From NCBI GenBank assembly GCA_963797635.1, contig CAWCPZ010000007.1, positions 186,001 to 250,000 on the forward strand: a stretch of DNA of 64,000 nt. The letters are read 5' to 3'. Positions within the stretch are counted from its first letter, which is position 1, and each line of letters starts with the position of its first letter. This document shows positions 7,731-15,732 of the stretch, piece after piece. The notes under the pieces were generated by a model. It saw only the letters and a list, made by a program, of their open reading frames with translations. It was not told where the DNA came from and did not search any database. This stretch comes from JAOUEA01 sp963797635. GTDB taxonomy: Bacteria; Actinomycetota; UBA4738; HRBIN12. The position numbers and the translations under genes were made by a program.

Positions 7731-9215
7731 ATGACCGATGGACCCTCGCCGGCGCCCCCTGCCCCGAAACCGCACGGCCGTCTGACCCACTGGTTCGTCG
7801 GCATCTCGGCTGCCCTGTCCCTGGTCATCGCCGCCGGCAGCGCCTACGGGTTCGTCGCCTACCAGCAGGCCAAGGGCGTCGGCACCGTGGAGGGCTTCGA
7901 CACCTCCGATGTTCCCGACGCTCCCGAACGAGCCGAGCTCGCCAGGTGGATGTGCCGACGACGTCTGCAACTACCTCTTGCTCGGCAGCGACTCCCGCGC
8001 AGGGCCTCAGCCAGGAGGAGCAGACGGAGTTCGGCACCGATCAGCAGATCGGCGGCGAGAACCGGGCCGACACGATCATGCTGGTCCACACCGATCCCAA
8101 GCTCGAGAAGGCCATCATCGTGTCCTTCCCGCGCGACCTGTACGTCGACATCCCCGGCCACGGCGAGGACAAGATCAACGCCGCGTTCGAAGGAGGCGTC
8201 GAAGGCGGCGGGCCGACCTTGGTGGCCGAACACCGTGCAGCAGCTCACGGGCTTGAAGATCGATCACTTCCTGTACGTCGACCTCGCCGGGTTCCAAGGC
8301 GTGATCGATGAACTCGACGGCGTGGACATGTGCATCACGGGCGAGAACGTGAACACCCCGGGCTACGTCGAGTCCGAGACGGCCGACGGCACGATCAGCG
8401 AGGTCTACTACAACGAACCCGGCCACATCGTGGACCCGCGGACCGGCCTCGATGTGAAGCCGGGGTGTCAGCGGTTGCCGTCTGATCAGGCGCTGGCCTA
8501 CGTCCGAACCCGCCACCTCAAGTGCGACTCGGCGGCGCCGGACTTCTACCGGATCCAGCGCCAGCAGCAGTTCCTGCGTTCGGTGATCAATCGCCTGCTC
8601 CAGCCCGAGCAGTTGGCGCAGCTGCCCTTGATGATCAAGCCGATCCTGTCGAACCTGCGCCGGGACGAAGGGCTCAACCCGGCGGAACTCGCCTATCTCA
8701 CGGGCCAGCTGCAAGGGATCTCCTCCGGCGCGACCGAATTCCGCACGGTTCCCGCCTACCCGGACCCGTCGAACCTCGGGATCCTGCGGATGGACCAGTC
8801 GGCCGAGCGGATCTTCGCCGCGATCCGGCAGGGCAAGGCTTTGGGAACGGTCGGGGAGGACACCGTGTACACGCCGCCGTCGGAAGCCACCGTGCCTGTC
8901 CTGGTGGTCGATCACGCGTCCGGCGGCAAGGTGACCCAGGTCACGGACGTGCTCTCGCAAGCCGGGTTCGATATCACTCCCGGCGTGACGACCTACCCCG
9001 AGTACGCGAAGAAGCTCGCGGGCAACGTGATCGCCTACGCGCCCGACGCCGACGCGAAGGCCCAGGTCGTCGCGAAGTACTTCCCCAACCTGGAGTTGCA
9101 GGAGGTCGAGGGCCTGCCGGACGATGTGGTCGTGTTCGTGGACGCCACCTACAAGCCCGTGCCCGTCGGTGGCGGCTCCACGGCCGAGTCCACCTGTCCG
9201 GAGCCGAACGTCTGA
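7731..9215 (+). CDS. LytR-CpsA-Psr (LCP) family glycopolymer transferase (frameshifted)
   Basis: About 493 residues when repaired. Cytoplasmic Pro-rich N-terminus, one membrane helix (WFVGISAALSLVIAAGSAYG, about 22-42), then the LCP catalytic domain: NYLLLGSDSRAG, NRADTIMLVHTDP, AIIVSFPRDLYVDIPG and NTVQQLTGLKIDHFLYVDLA, followed by ALAYVRTRHL and the RIQRQQQFL region; an LytR_C-like domain closes the protein. Three single-base insertions (about 7930-7955, 8002-8004, and T 8219/8220) split it between frames, all correctable to a continuous LCP protein. LCP enzymes transfer lipid-linked glycopolymers to peptidoglycan outside the membrane, which fits its place at the head of a polysaccharide cluster. 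Confidence 0.85.
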   Translation: MTDGPSPAPPAPKPHGRLTHWFVGISAALSLVIAAGSAYGFVAYQQAKGVGTVEGFDTSDVPDAPERAELARWMCRRRLQLPLARQRLPRRASARRSRRSSAPISRSAARTGPTRSCWSTPIPSSRRPSSCPSRATCTSTSPATARTRSTPRSKEASKAAGRPWWPNTVQQLTGLKIDHFLYVDLAGFQGVIDELDGVDMCITGENVNTPGYVESETADGTISEVYYNEPGHIVDPRTGLDVKPGCQRLPSDQALAYVRTRHLKCDSAAPDFYRIQRQQQFLRSVINRLLQPEQLAQLPLMIKPILSNLRRDEGLNPAELAYLTGQLQGISSGATEFRTVPAYPDPSNLGILRMDQSAERIFAAIRQGKALGTVGEDTVYTPPSEATVPVLVVDHASGGKVTQVTDVLSQAGFDITPGVTTYPEYAKKLAGNVIAYAPDADAKAQVVAKYFPNLELQEVEGLPDDVVVFVDATYKPVPVGGGSTAESTCPEPNV

Positions 9216-10273
9216 TGCGAGCCCTGGTGTTGTCGGGCGGCGAGGGCTCCCGGCTCCGCCCGATCACGCACACCAGCGCCAAGCAACTGATCCCGGTCGC
9301 CGGCACCCCGATCCTGTTCCACGCCCTGGAGGCGATCGCCGACGCCGGCATCACCGAGGTGGGCATCATCGTGGGTCAGACCGCCGCCGAGGTTCGCAGC
9401 GCGGTGGGCGATGGGTCCCGCTGGGGTCTGCAGGTCACGTACATCCCGCAGGACGCGCCGTTGGGTCTGGCCCACGCCGTGATCACCGCGCGCGAGTTCG
9501 TGCAGGGCCAGCCGTTCCTGATGTACCTGGGCGACAACGTGCTGCTCGAAGGGCTCAGCCGGTTCGTCCAGGAGTTCGAGCGGAACCGGCCCGACGCGCA
9601 GATCTTCGTGGCGCGCGTCCCCGAGCCCGAACGCTTCGGCGTGGCGGTGCTCGACGGCGACCGGGTGGTGCGCCTCGTGGAGAAGCCTCGCGAGTACGTG
9701 AGCGACCTCGCGCTCGTCGGCGTCTACCTGTTCGGCGATTCGATCCTGGAGGCCGCCGACACCCTGGAACCCTCCTGGCGCGGTGAGTACGAGATCACCG
9801 AGGCGATCCAGTGGCTGGTCGACCACGGGCGCACGGTCCGTGCCGAGATGGTCGAGGGCTGGTGGAAGGACACCGGCAAGCCCGACGACCTGCTCGAGGC
9901 CAACCGGATGATGCTGTCGGTGCGTGGCCACGCGATCGATGGCGACGTCGACGAAGCCACCTCCGTGGAGGGCTCGGTCGTGGTGGCCGCCGGAGCCAAG
10001 GTCACCCGCAGCGTGCTGCGCGGCCCCGTCGTGATCGGTCCGGACTCGGTGGTGGACGAGTCGACCGTGGGTCCCGATGTCTCGGTCGAGCGGGGCTGCC
10101 GGATCGAACGCAGCGAGGTCGCGGACTCGATCGTGATGGAAGGCTGCACGATCGCGGACGTGCGCGGCATCGCCGGCTCGATCCTGGGCCGGGGCGTCGA
10201 GGTTCGTCATTCCGGCACCGAGGGCATCCACCGGCTGATCGTGGGGGACCAGAGCCGCGTCGAGGTGGACTGA
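9215..10273 (+). CDS. rmlA: Glucose-1-phosphate thymidylyltransferase (long form)
   Basis: 352 residues. Nucleotidyltransferase signature LSGGEGSRLRPITHTSAKQL at the N-terminus, YLGDNVL near 105, ERFGVAVLDGDRVVRLVEKP near 140, GEYEITEAIQWL near 195 and WWKDTGKPDDLLEANR near 220. The C-terminal ~115 residues form a left-handed beta-helix of hexapeptide-like repeats, as in StrD-type long RmlA enzymes of about 355 residues. It makes dTDP-glucose from glucose-1-phosphate and dTTP, the first step to dTDP-rhamnose. Its ATG shares one base with the LCP stop (TGATG). Confidence 0.9.
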   Translation: MRALVLSGGEGSRLRPITHTSAKQLIPVAGTPILFHALEAIADAGITEVGIIVGQTAAEVRSAVGDGSRWGLQVTYIPQDAPLGLAHAVITAREFVQGQPFLMYLGDNVLLEGLSRFVQEFERNRPDAQIFVARVPEPERFGVAVLDGDRVVRLVEKPREYVSDLALVGVYLFGDSILEAADTLEPSWRGEYEITEAIQWLVDHGRTVRAEMVEGWWKDTGKPDDLLEANRMMLSVRGHAIDGDVDEATSVEGSVVVAAGAKVTRSVLRGPVVIGPDSVVDESTVGPDVSVERGCRIERSEVADSIVMEGCTIADVRGIAGSILGRGVEVRHSGTEGIHRLIVGDQSRVEVD

Positions 10274-10297
10274 CCGGCCCGGACCGACCGGGGCCCG

Positions 10298-10338
10298 AAC
10301 GGTCTTCGGCGGCATCGGACCTGAGGCCGAAGACGGTT
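10298..10338 (+). terminator. Hairpin after rmlA
   Basis: AACGGTCTTCGG (10298-10309) pairs with CCGAAGACGGTT (10327-10338) at 11 of 12 positions around a 17-nt loop. No U tract follows, so it may be a weak terminator or a processing element. Confidence 0.4.
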
Positions 10339-10359
10339 CCTTCGGCGTTCGCCGCGTCC

Positions 10360-10365
10360 TACCAT
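10360..10365 (+). promoter_or_regulatory. Leaderless -10 element (TACCAT)
   Basis: TACCAT ends 7 nt before ATG 10373 and no ribosome binding site is present, consistent with leaderless transcription of the small membrane protein gene. Confidence 0.45.
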
Positions 10366-10372
10366 CGCGCAG

Positions 10373-10753
10373 ATGGACCACATCGATCCGCAGCCTCCGC
10401 GCGTGCCCGGCCGCCGCATGGCGTTCCAGGCGTTCGTGCTCGCGGCAGTGGGACCGTTCCTGATGGGCGCGAGCTCGCCGGCCGCGATCGTGCTGGGGTT
10501 CCGCTCGCTCAGCCTCTCGTCGGTCGCCGGCGCCCGAGCTCCGGGCCGCGCCACCGCGTACGGGGCGATCGTGCTCGGCGCGTGCGGCCTGTGGCTGTGG
10601 GGGTGGACCGTGGCGCGGCTCGCGGGCACGTTGTCCGCCCGCGGCAAGGACCCCGCCCTGGTCATGCCGCTGATCGCGGGGCTGCTCTTCGTGTGGCTGG
10701 CCTCAGGGCTGGCCGGGTTCCTCGCGGGGCGTGCGGCACGCGACCTCGGGTAG
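10373..10753 (+). CDS. Small membrane protein, DUF4190-like
   Basis: 126 residues with three predicted membrane helices (about 17-45, 62-84 and 97-119), a Pro-rich cytoplasmic start and a GFRSLSLSSVAGARAPGRAT loop between helices 1 and 2, similar to DUF4190-type proteins that alternate hydrophobic helices with a GRA loop. No catalytic residues are evident. It sits between rmlA and a glycosyltransferase and its stop codon forms part of the TAGGGT motif ahead of the next gene. Function unknown. Confidence 0.65.
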   Translation: MDHIDPQPPRVPGRRMAFQAFVLAAVGPFLMGASSPAAIVLGFRSLSLSSVAGARAPGRATAYGAIVLGACGLWLWGWTVARLAGTLSARGKDPALVMPLIAGLLFVWLASGLAGFLAGRAARDLG

Positions 10754-10765
10754 GGTTCGGGGTTC

Positions 10766-11924
10766 ATGCGAGCCGTGATCGACGCCCGGCCGGCGCTCGA
10801 TCCCCGACGGACGGGGGTGGGGCTCTACACGCAGCAGATCATCCGTCATCTGCCGCACGCCGACCCCGACAACGAGTACGTGGCGTGGTACCTGCACGCC
10901 AAGGGCCTGTTCCGGCCGCGCCGGTTCTTCGAAGGCGTGAACGCCCCCAACCTCACGGAGAAGGCCTCCCGGTTCCCGGCGCGCGTGTTCGGCCCCATGT
11001 CGACCCGGCTCGGCGTGCCGCGGATCGAATGGTCGGGCGCGTTCGACGTGCTGCTGGCGACGAACTTCCTTCCCCCGGCCACCCACAGCCCCGGGGTGGT
11101 GATGGTGGTGCACGACCTCGCGCACGAGCATCTGCCCGAGACGGCGCCCCACATGGATCATCGGTGGCGCCGCCGGTTCGACCGCTGGCTGCAGCGGGCG
11201 GCGGGGGTCATCGTGCCGTCGGCCTCCACGAAGGCCGACCTGCTGGCCGCGCACGACGTCGATGCCGATCGTGTCCACGTCACGCCGCTCGGGGTCGACG
11301 TCGCGGCCTTCGCGCCGGCGGCGCCCGATGCGATCGAGGCGGTCCGGCGCAAGTACGGCATCGATGGCGCCTACGCCTTGTTCCTCGGCGGGATCGAGCC
11401 ACGCAAGAACCTCGACCTGCTCGTGCAGGCGTTCGCGTCGCTTGGAGCCCGGCACGCGCCTGGTGATCGCGGGGGGCTCGGTCCGCTGGGACCCCAAGGC
11501 GATCGACCGTCTCGGTGAGGTGATCGGCGCGTTGCCGCCGGCGGCTCGCGCCCGGATCGTGCGGACGGGCTACGTGGCCGACCGGGAGAAGATCGCGCTC
11601 CTCAGTGGCGCCACGCTCCTGGCCTACCCGTCACGGTACGAAGGCTTCGGGTTCCCGGTGCTCGAAGGGTTCGCTGCGGGGGTGCCGGTGCTCACGTCGG
11701 ACGTGTCGTCGCTGCCCGAGGTGGCCGGCGACGCCGCCGTGCTGGTCGATCCGCGTGACCCCGACGCGATCGCCGATGGCCTGCGCCAACTCTTCGACGA
11801 TCCGGACCTGCGCGCGATGCTGTCCGCGGCCGGGCTCGCGCGTGCCGCGAAGTTCACGTGGGAGGCCACGGCGCGCGGCACCGCTGCTGCCCTGCATGCC
11901 GCCCACGAGGTGGCCCGCGGGTAG
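10766..11924 (+). CDS. GT4-family glycosyltransferase (frameshifted)
   Basis: About 385 residues once repaired. GT-B fold: the N-terminal half starts MRAVIDARPALDPRRTGVGL and has VVMVVHDLAHEHLP near 113; the C-terminal donor-binding half has YALFLGGIEPRKNLDLLVQA, then GYVADREKIALLSGATLLAY, SRYEGFGFPVLEGFAAGVPV (the EX7E motif, E-G-F-G-F-P-V-L-E) and VLVDPRDPDAIADGL. One extra T in CTTGG (11441-11445) shifts the frame. Likely a rhamnosyl- or mannosyltransferase of the surface polymer, but donor and acceptor cannot be read. A TAGGGT motif 9 nt before the ATG may be an internal promoter. Confidence 0.85.
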
Positions 11925-11959
11925 ACTCGCACCGTCCCTGCACCCGGCGAGGTTCCGCT

Positions 11960-12946
11960 GTGGCCAACGACCCCTCCAACGAGCACGTACTCGTGACCGG
12001 CGGTGCCGGGTTCATCGGCTCGCACCTGGTCGACGCGCTGCTCGAGCACCCCGACGCTCGTGTCACGGTCCTGGACAAGCTCACCTACGCGGGATCGAAG
12101 GCCAACCTCGCCCAGCACGACGGCGATGACCGCCTCCGGTTCGTGCAGGGCGACGTCGCCGACCCCTCCGTGGTCGCGCCACTCGTGGCCGACGTCTCCC
12201 GCGTGATCCACGCCGCGGCCGAGACGCACGTCGACCGTTCGATCAGCGGTCCCGCCGAGTTCGTGTTGACCAACGTCGTCGGCACGCAGGTGGTGCTCGA
12301 CGCCTGCCGGACCCACGACCGGCCGCTCCTGCTGGTCTCGACCGACGAGGTCTACGGCCAGAACGAGCCTGAGGGCATGTTCGACGAGGGGTCACCGATC
12401 CGTCCGCGCAGCCCGTACGCGGCCAGCAAGGCGGCGGCCGAACTCCTGGCTCGCTCCTACGGCATCACCTACGGCTTGCCGGTGTGGATCGTGCGAGGCA
12501 CCAACGCGTTCGGGCCCCGGCAGAACCCGGAGAAGGCGATCCCGGTCTTCACCACCGCCGCCCTCGAAGGCCGGCCGCTCCCCGTCTACGACGACGGCCG
12601 CCAGTCGCGCGAATGGCTCTACGTCACCGACTGGGCCGCCGCCTGCATCACCGCGCTGCATCACGGCGAACCCGGCGATGTCTTCAACATCGGCGACGGC
12701 TTCGAACTGGCGAACGCGGACCTGGCCCGTTCGATCTGCCGCCTGGTGGGTGCGGACGAGTCGCTGGTGACGTTCGTGCCCGACCGCCCCGGCCACGACC
12801 TCCGCTACGGCATGGCGAGCGAGCGTCTGCACGAACTCGGCTGGCGTCCCGTGGTGCCGTTCGACGAAGGCCTGGCGCGAACCGTCGAGTGGTACCGGGT
12901 CCATCCCGACTGGGTTCGCGAGATGCGGGCGGGGGCCGGCGCATGA
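11960..12946 (+). CDS. rmlB: dTDP-glucose 4,6-dehydratase
   Basis: 328 residues, extended SDR family. NAD-binding VTGGAGFIGSHLVDALL at the N-terminus, HAAAETHVDRSI near 90, VSTDEVYGQ near 130, SPYAASKAAAELL (catalytic Tyr-x3-Lys) near 155 and RGTNAFGPRQNPEKAIPVF near 180. It converts dTDP-glucose to dTDP-4-keto-6-deoxyglucose. The GTG at 11960 is preferred because GAGG lies 8 nt upstream and the protein then begins at the family's usual place; TAGACT at 11922 could promote it. It is followed by rmlD with an ATGA overlap. Confidence 0.93.
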   Translation: MANDPSNEHVLVTGGAGFIGSHLVDALLEHPDARVTVLDKLTYAGSKANLAQHDGDDRLRFVQGDVADPSVVAPLVADVSRVIHAAAETHVDRSISGPAEFVLTNVVGTQVVLDACRTHDRPLLLVSTDEVYGQNEPEGMFDEGSPIRPRSPYAASKAAAELLARSYGITYGLPVWIVRGTNAFGPRQNPEKAIPVFTTAALEGRPLPVYDDGRQSREWLYVTDWAAACITALHHGEPGDVFNIGDGFELANADLARSICRLVGADESLVTFVPDRPGHDLRYGMASERLHELGWRPVVPFDEGLARTVEWYRVHPDWVREMRAGAGA

Positions 12947-13785
12947 GGCTGGTCGTCACCGGGGCGGGTGGAGGCCTGGGCCGAGCGTTCCTCGCGCAGA
13001 TGCCGGCGCACCACGAGGTGCACGCGTTCGACCACGCGGCGCTCGACATCGGTGATCACGATGCGGTGCGCCAGACGATCGACCCGCTCCGGCCCGATGC
13101 GATCGTGAACCTCGCCGCGTTCACGAAGGTCGACGCCAACGAGGCCGAGCCCGCGCGCGCGTTCCGCGACAACGCCATGGGCCCGCAGCACCTCGCGCTG
13201 TCGGCGCGCGCCACCGGCGCGGTGCTGCTCCACATCTCCACCGACTACGTGTTCGACGGGGCGAAGGATGCGCCCTACGACGAGACCGACGAACCGGCGC
13301 CGCTGTCCGTCTACGGCCGAGCCAAGCTCGAAGGCGAGCGGTTCGTCCGCTCGATCGCGCCGGCATCGTTCATCGTGCGGGTGGGCTACGTGTTCGGCGG
13401 CGGCGACGACTACCTCACGGGTGCCGCTCGGCGGCTCGCTGCCGGGGAGGACGCCGGCGGTCTGCGAGATCGCGTCGGGTCGCCGACGTTCGTGGGTCAT
13501 GTCGCCGAGCGGCTGCTCCCGTTGGTGCTCACGGGGCGGTTCGGTACCTACCACCTCGCCGGACCCCAGGCTGCCTCGTGGTTCGAGGTGCTCCAACGGG
13601 TGCGTGATCTCGGCGGGTTCCCCGGCGCCGTGGTGCCGCAGACCGCGGCCGAACTCGCACTCCCGGCACCACGCCCGGCGTATTCGGCGCTGACCAGTGT
13701 CTACCTGGAGCACCTCGGTGTACCGCCGATGCCGTCGCTCGACGAAGGGCTCAAGACGTTCCTCGGTATCCTCGATCGCTCATGA
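12943..13785 (+). CDS. rmlD: dTDP-4-dehydrorhamnose reductase
   Basis: 280 residues. RmlD_sub_bind family: VVTGAGGGLGRAFL nucleotide-binding loop, NLAAFTKVDANEAEPARAFR near 60, HISTDYVFDGAKDAPYDETD near 97 and the catalytic YGRAKLEGERF (Tyr-x3-Lys) near 124. It reduces dTDP-4-keto-L-rhamnose to dTDP-L-rhamnose. It overlaps rmlB by ATGA and the following phosphoesterase gene also by ATGA, so all three are translated together. The epimerase gene rmlC is not present in the window. Confidence 0.9.
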   Translation: MRLVVTGAGGGLGRAFLAQMPAHHEVHAFDHAALDIGDHDAVRQTIDPLRPDAIVNLAAFTKVDANEAEPARAFRDNAMGPQHLALSARATGAVLLHISTDYVFDGAKDAPYDETDEPAPLSVYGRAKLEGERFVRSIAPASFIVRVGYVFGGGDDYLTGAARRLAAGEDAGGLRDRVGSPTFVGHVAERLLPLVLTGRFGTYHLAGPQAASWFEVLQRVRDLGGFPGAVVPQTAAELALPAPRPAYSALTSVYLEHLGVPPMPSLDEGLKTFLGILDRS

Positions 13786-15134
13786 GGCCGGGCCGGGTTC
13801 GTATCACCTCCGTCGGGCTGCTCGTGGTTGCCGGGATGTTCGCGACCGCATGTTCGAGCGCGGACCCTGCGGACGAGTCGCCGTCGCAGTCGCCGCGACC
13901 GACCGCCGCGTCGCCCGTGGTGACCACACCGTCGGCAGCCGCGGTCGTCGATGCGAACGCGTTCCCGACGCGCTGGCCGATCAAGCACGTGGTGTTCCTG
14001 ATCAAGGAGAACCGGACCTTCGACAACCTGTTCGGCACGTTCCCGGGTGCGCGCGGCGTCTCGTTCGGCTTCGACCACGGGGTTCGGCGGCCGCTGACCC
14101 GCGGCACCGACCAGGCGACGCACGAGGACATCCCGCACTGCTACGAGTGTGCGCTGGCGGCGTGGAACCACGGCGCGATGGACGGGTTCAACCAGAGCGA
14201 ACCGGCGGATCGTTGGGCCTACACGCAGCTCCACAAGGACCAGTTGCCCAACTACTGGGAGTGGGCCTCGCACAACGCGCTGTTCGACAACTTCTTCGCC
14301 AGCGCGCAGGGACCGTCGTTCCCGAACCATCTGTACTCGATCGCGGCGCAGTCCGGCGGCGCGCACGACAACCCGCGTCGCAAGCCCGGTCTCGGGTCCC
14401 TCACGTTCGGGTGCGACGCGCCCGACGAACAGCTGGTGGAGGTCGTCGACTCCGAAGGGGTGACGAAGATGGTGAAGCCGTGCTTCGACTTCCTGACGGA
14501 GGGCGACCTGCTGAACCGCGCGAAGATCCCGTGGGCCTACTACGCGGCCCAGGAGGATCAGAAGGGCTACATCTGGTCGGCGTACAGCGCGATCCGCCGC
14601 TACCGCGAGGACCCCAAGCGCTGGCGGCAGCACATCTTCCCGGTGGACCGCGTCGTGAAGGACATCCGCGAGAACACGCTGCCGCCCGTCACGTGGATCA
14701 CGCCGAAGTTCGAGCTCAGCGAGCATCCCGAATACAACTTCTGCCACGGCGAGAACTGGTCCACCAAGGTGATCAACGCGATCATGCAGAGCGATCACTG
14801 GAAGGACACGGCGATCTTCCTCACCTGGGACGACTACGGCGGCTTCTACGACCACGTGCCGCCCCCGCAGGTGGATGACTTCGGGTTCGGGATCCGCGTG
14901 CCCATGATCGTGCTCAGCCCGTATGCGGTGGACGGCGAGGTCTCGCACGAGCTCGGGGAGTTCTCCAGCGTGCTGCGGTTCATCGAGGACAACTGGGGCC
15001 TCACGAAGCTCACCCATCGCGACCGGGAGGCCACGCCGATGATGTCGGCGTTCGACTTCACGCAGGAACCTCGCGCGCCCCAACCGTTGCCGATGCGGGA
15101 CGACTGCAAAGGTCCCGTGTACTTCGAGCCGTGA
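13782..15134 (+). CDS. Phospholipase C-type phosphoesterase lipoprotein
   Basis: 450 residues. The N-terminus has a hydrophobic stretch ending in a lipobox-like GMFATAC (Cys about residue 24), then a Ser/Pro/Ala-rich linker, so the protein is probably an exported lipoprotein. The phosphoesterase (phospholipase C/acid phosphatase) family motif HVVFLIKENRTFDNLFGTFP opens the catalytic domain near residue 69; AQGPSFPNHLYSIAAQSGG near 178 and FLTWDDYGGFYDHVPPPQ near 345 supply the other metal/phosphate ligands. Substrate could be a phospholipid or a phosphorylated glycopolymer. Coupling by ATGA to rmlD is unusual for a general phospholipase. Confidence 0.82.
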   Translation: MRPGRVRITSVGLLVVAGMFATACSSADPADESPSQSPRPTAASPVVTTPSAAAVVDANAFPTRWPIKHVVFLIKENRTFDNLFGTFPGARGVSFGFDHGVRRPLTRGTDQATHEDIPHCYECALAAWNHGAMDGFNQSEPADRWAYTQLHKDQLPNYWEWASHNALFDNFFASAQGPSFPNHLYSIAAQSGGAHDNPRRKPGLGSLTFGCDAPDEQLVEVVDSEGVTKMVKPCFDFLTEGDLLNRAKIPWAYYAAQEDQKGYIWSAYSAIRRYREDPKRWRQHIFPVDRVVKDIRENTLPPVTWITPKFELSEHPEYNFCHGENWSTKVINAIMQSDHWKDTAIFLTWDDYGGFYDHVPPPQVDDFGFGIRVPMIVLSPYAVDGEVSHELGEFSSVLRFIEDNWGLTKLTHRDREATPMMSAFDFTQEPRAPQPLPMRDDCKGPVYFEP

Positions 15135-15681
15135 TCGAACCCACGATCCGCCTGATCCGAACGGACGACCTGCGTCCCGATGAGGTCGCCTCGCTGCGCG
15201 CGCTCTTCGACGCCGCCTGGTCGAACAAGGACGGAGCATTCTCCGAGGACGACTGGACCAGCGCGTCGGGTGGCACGCATGTGATCGCATCGATCGGCGA
15301 CCGGATCGTGTCGCACGCCTCGGTCGTCGAGCGCGTCCTGGAGACCGGCGACCTCGCCCTGCGGACCGGCTACGTCGAAGCGGTCGCCACATGGCCCGAA
15401 CACCAAGGCGCCGGTCATGCCACGAGGGTGATGCGCGCGGTCGGGACGTTCCTCGAGCGGCTACGGATTCGGCGCCCTCGACACCGGCATCCCGGCGTTC
15501 TACGAACGTCTTGGGTGGGAGCGCTGGCGCGGACCGACGGCCGTCCGCACCGAACGCGGGCGTCATCCGCACGCCGGAGGAGGACGGCCTCGTGATGGTG
15601 CTCAGGACACCCGCGACGCCGGAAGGCCTCGATCTCGAGGCCGCGATCAGCTGCGACTGGCGCCCCGGCGACGTCTGGTGA
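15131..15681 (+). CDS. AAC(2')-I-type aminoglycoside N-acetyltransferase (frameshifted)
   Basis: About 182 residues when two single-base insertions (about 15457-15461 and 15558-15560) are removed. GNAT fold: LRTGYVEAVATWPEHQGAGH is the acetyl-CoA binding motif A, GALDTGIPAFYERLGWERW is motif B, then RTPEEDGLVMVLRTP and a C-terminal CDWRPGDVW. The ending and the TP(E/D)(E/D)DG element match, from memory, the mycobacterial chromosomal AAC(2')-Ic (…CDWRAGDVW). The GTG start overlaps the previous stop (GTGA). Family members acetylate the 2' amine of aminoglycosides; in an environmental genome the native substrate may instead be a cell-wall amino sugar. Resistance is not demonstrated. Confidence 0.78.
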
Positions 15682-15718
15682 CCTGCAGGAACGCCACGGA
15701 ACCGTGACAGGCGGGTGC

Positions 15719-15724
15719 TAGCCT
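15719..15724 (+). promoter_or_regulatory. Near-leaderless -10 element (TAGCCT)
   Basis: TAGCCT lies 8 nt upstream of ATG 15733; no ribosome binding site intervenes. Confidence 0.4.
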
Positions 15725-15732
15725 CGACCGCG

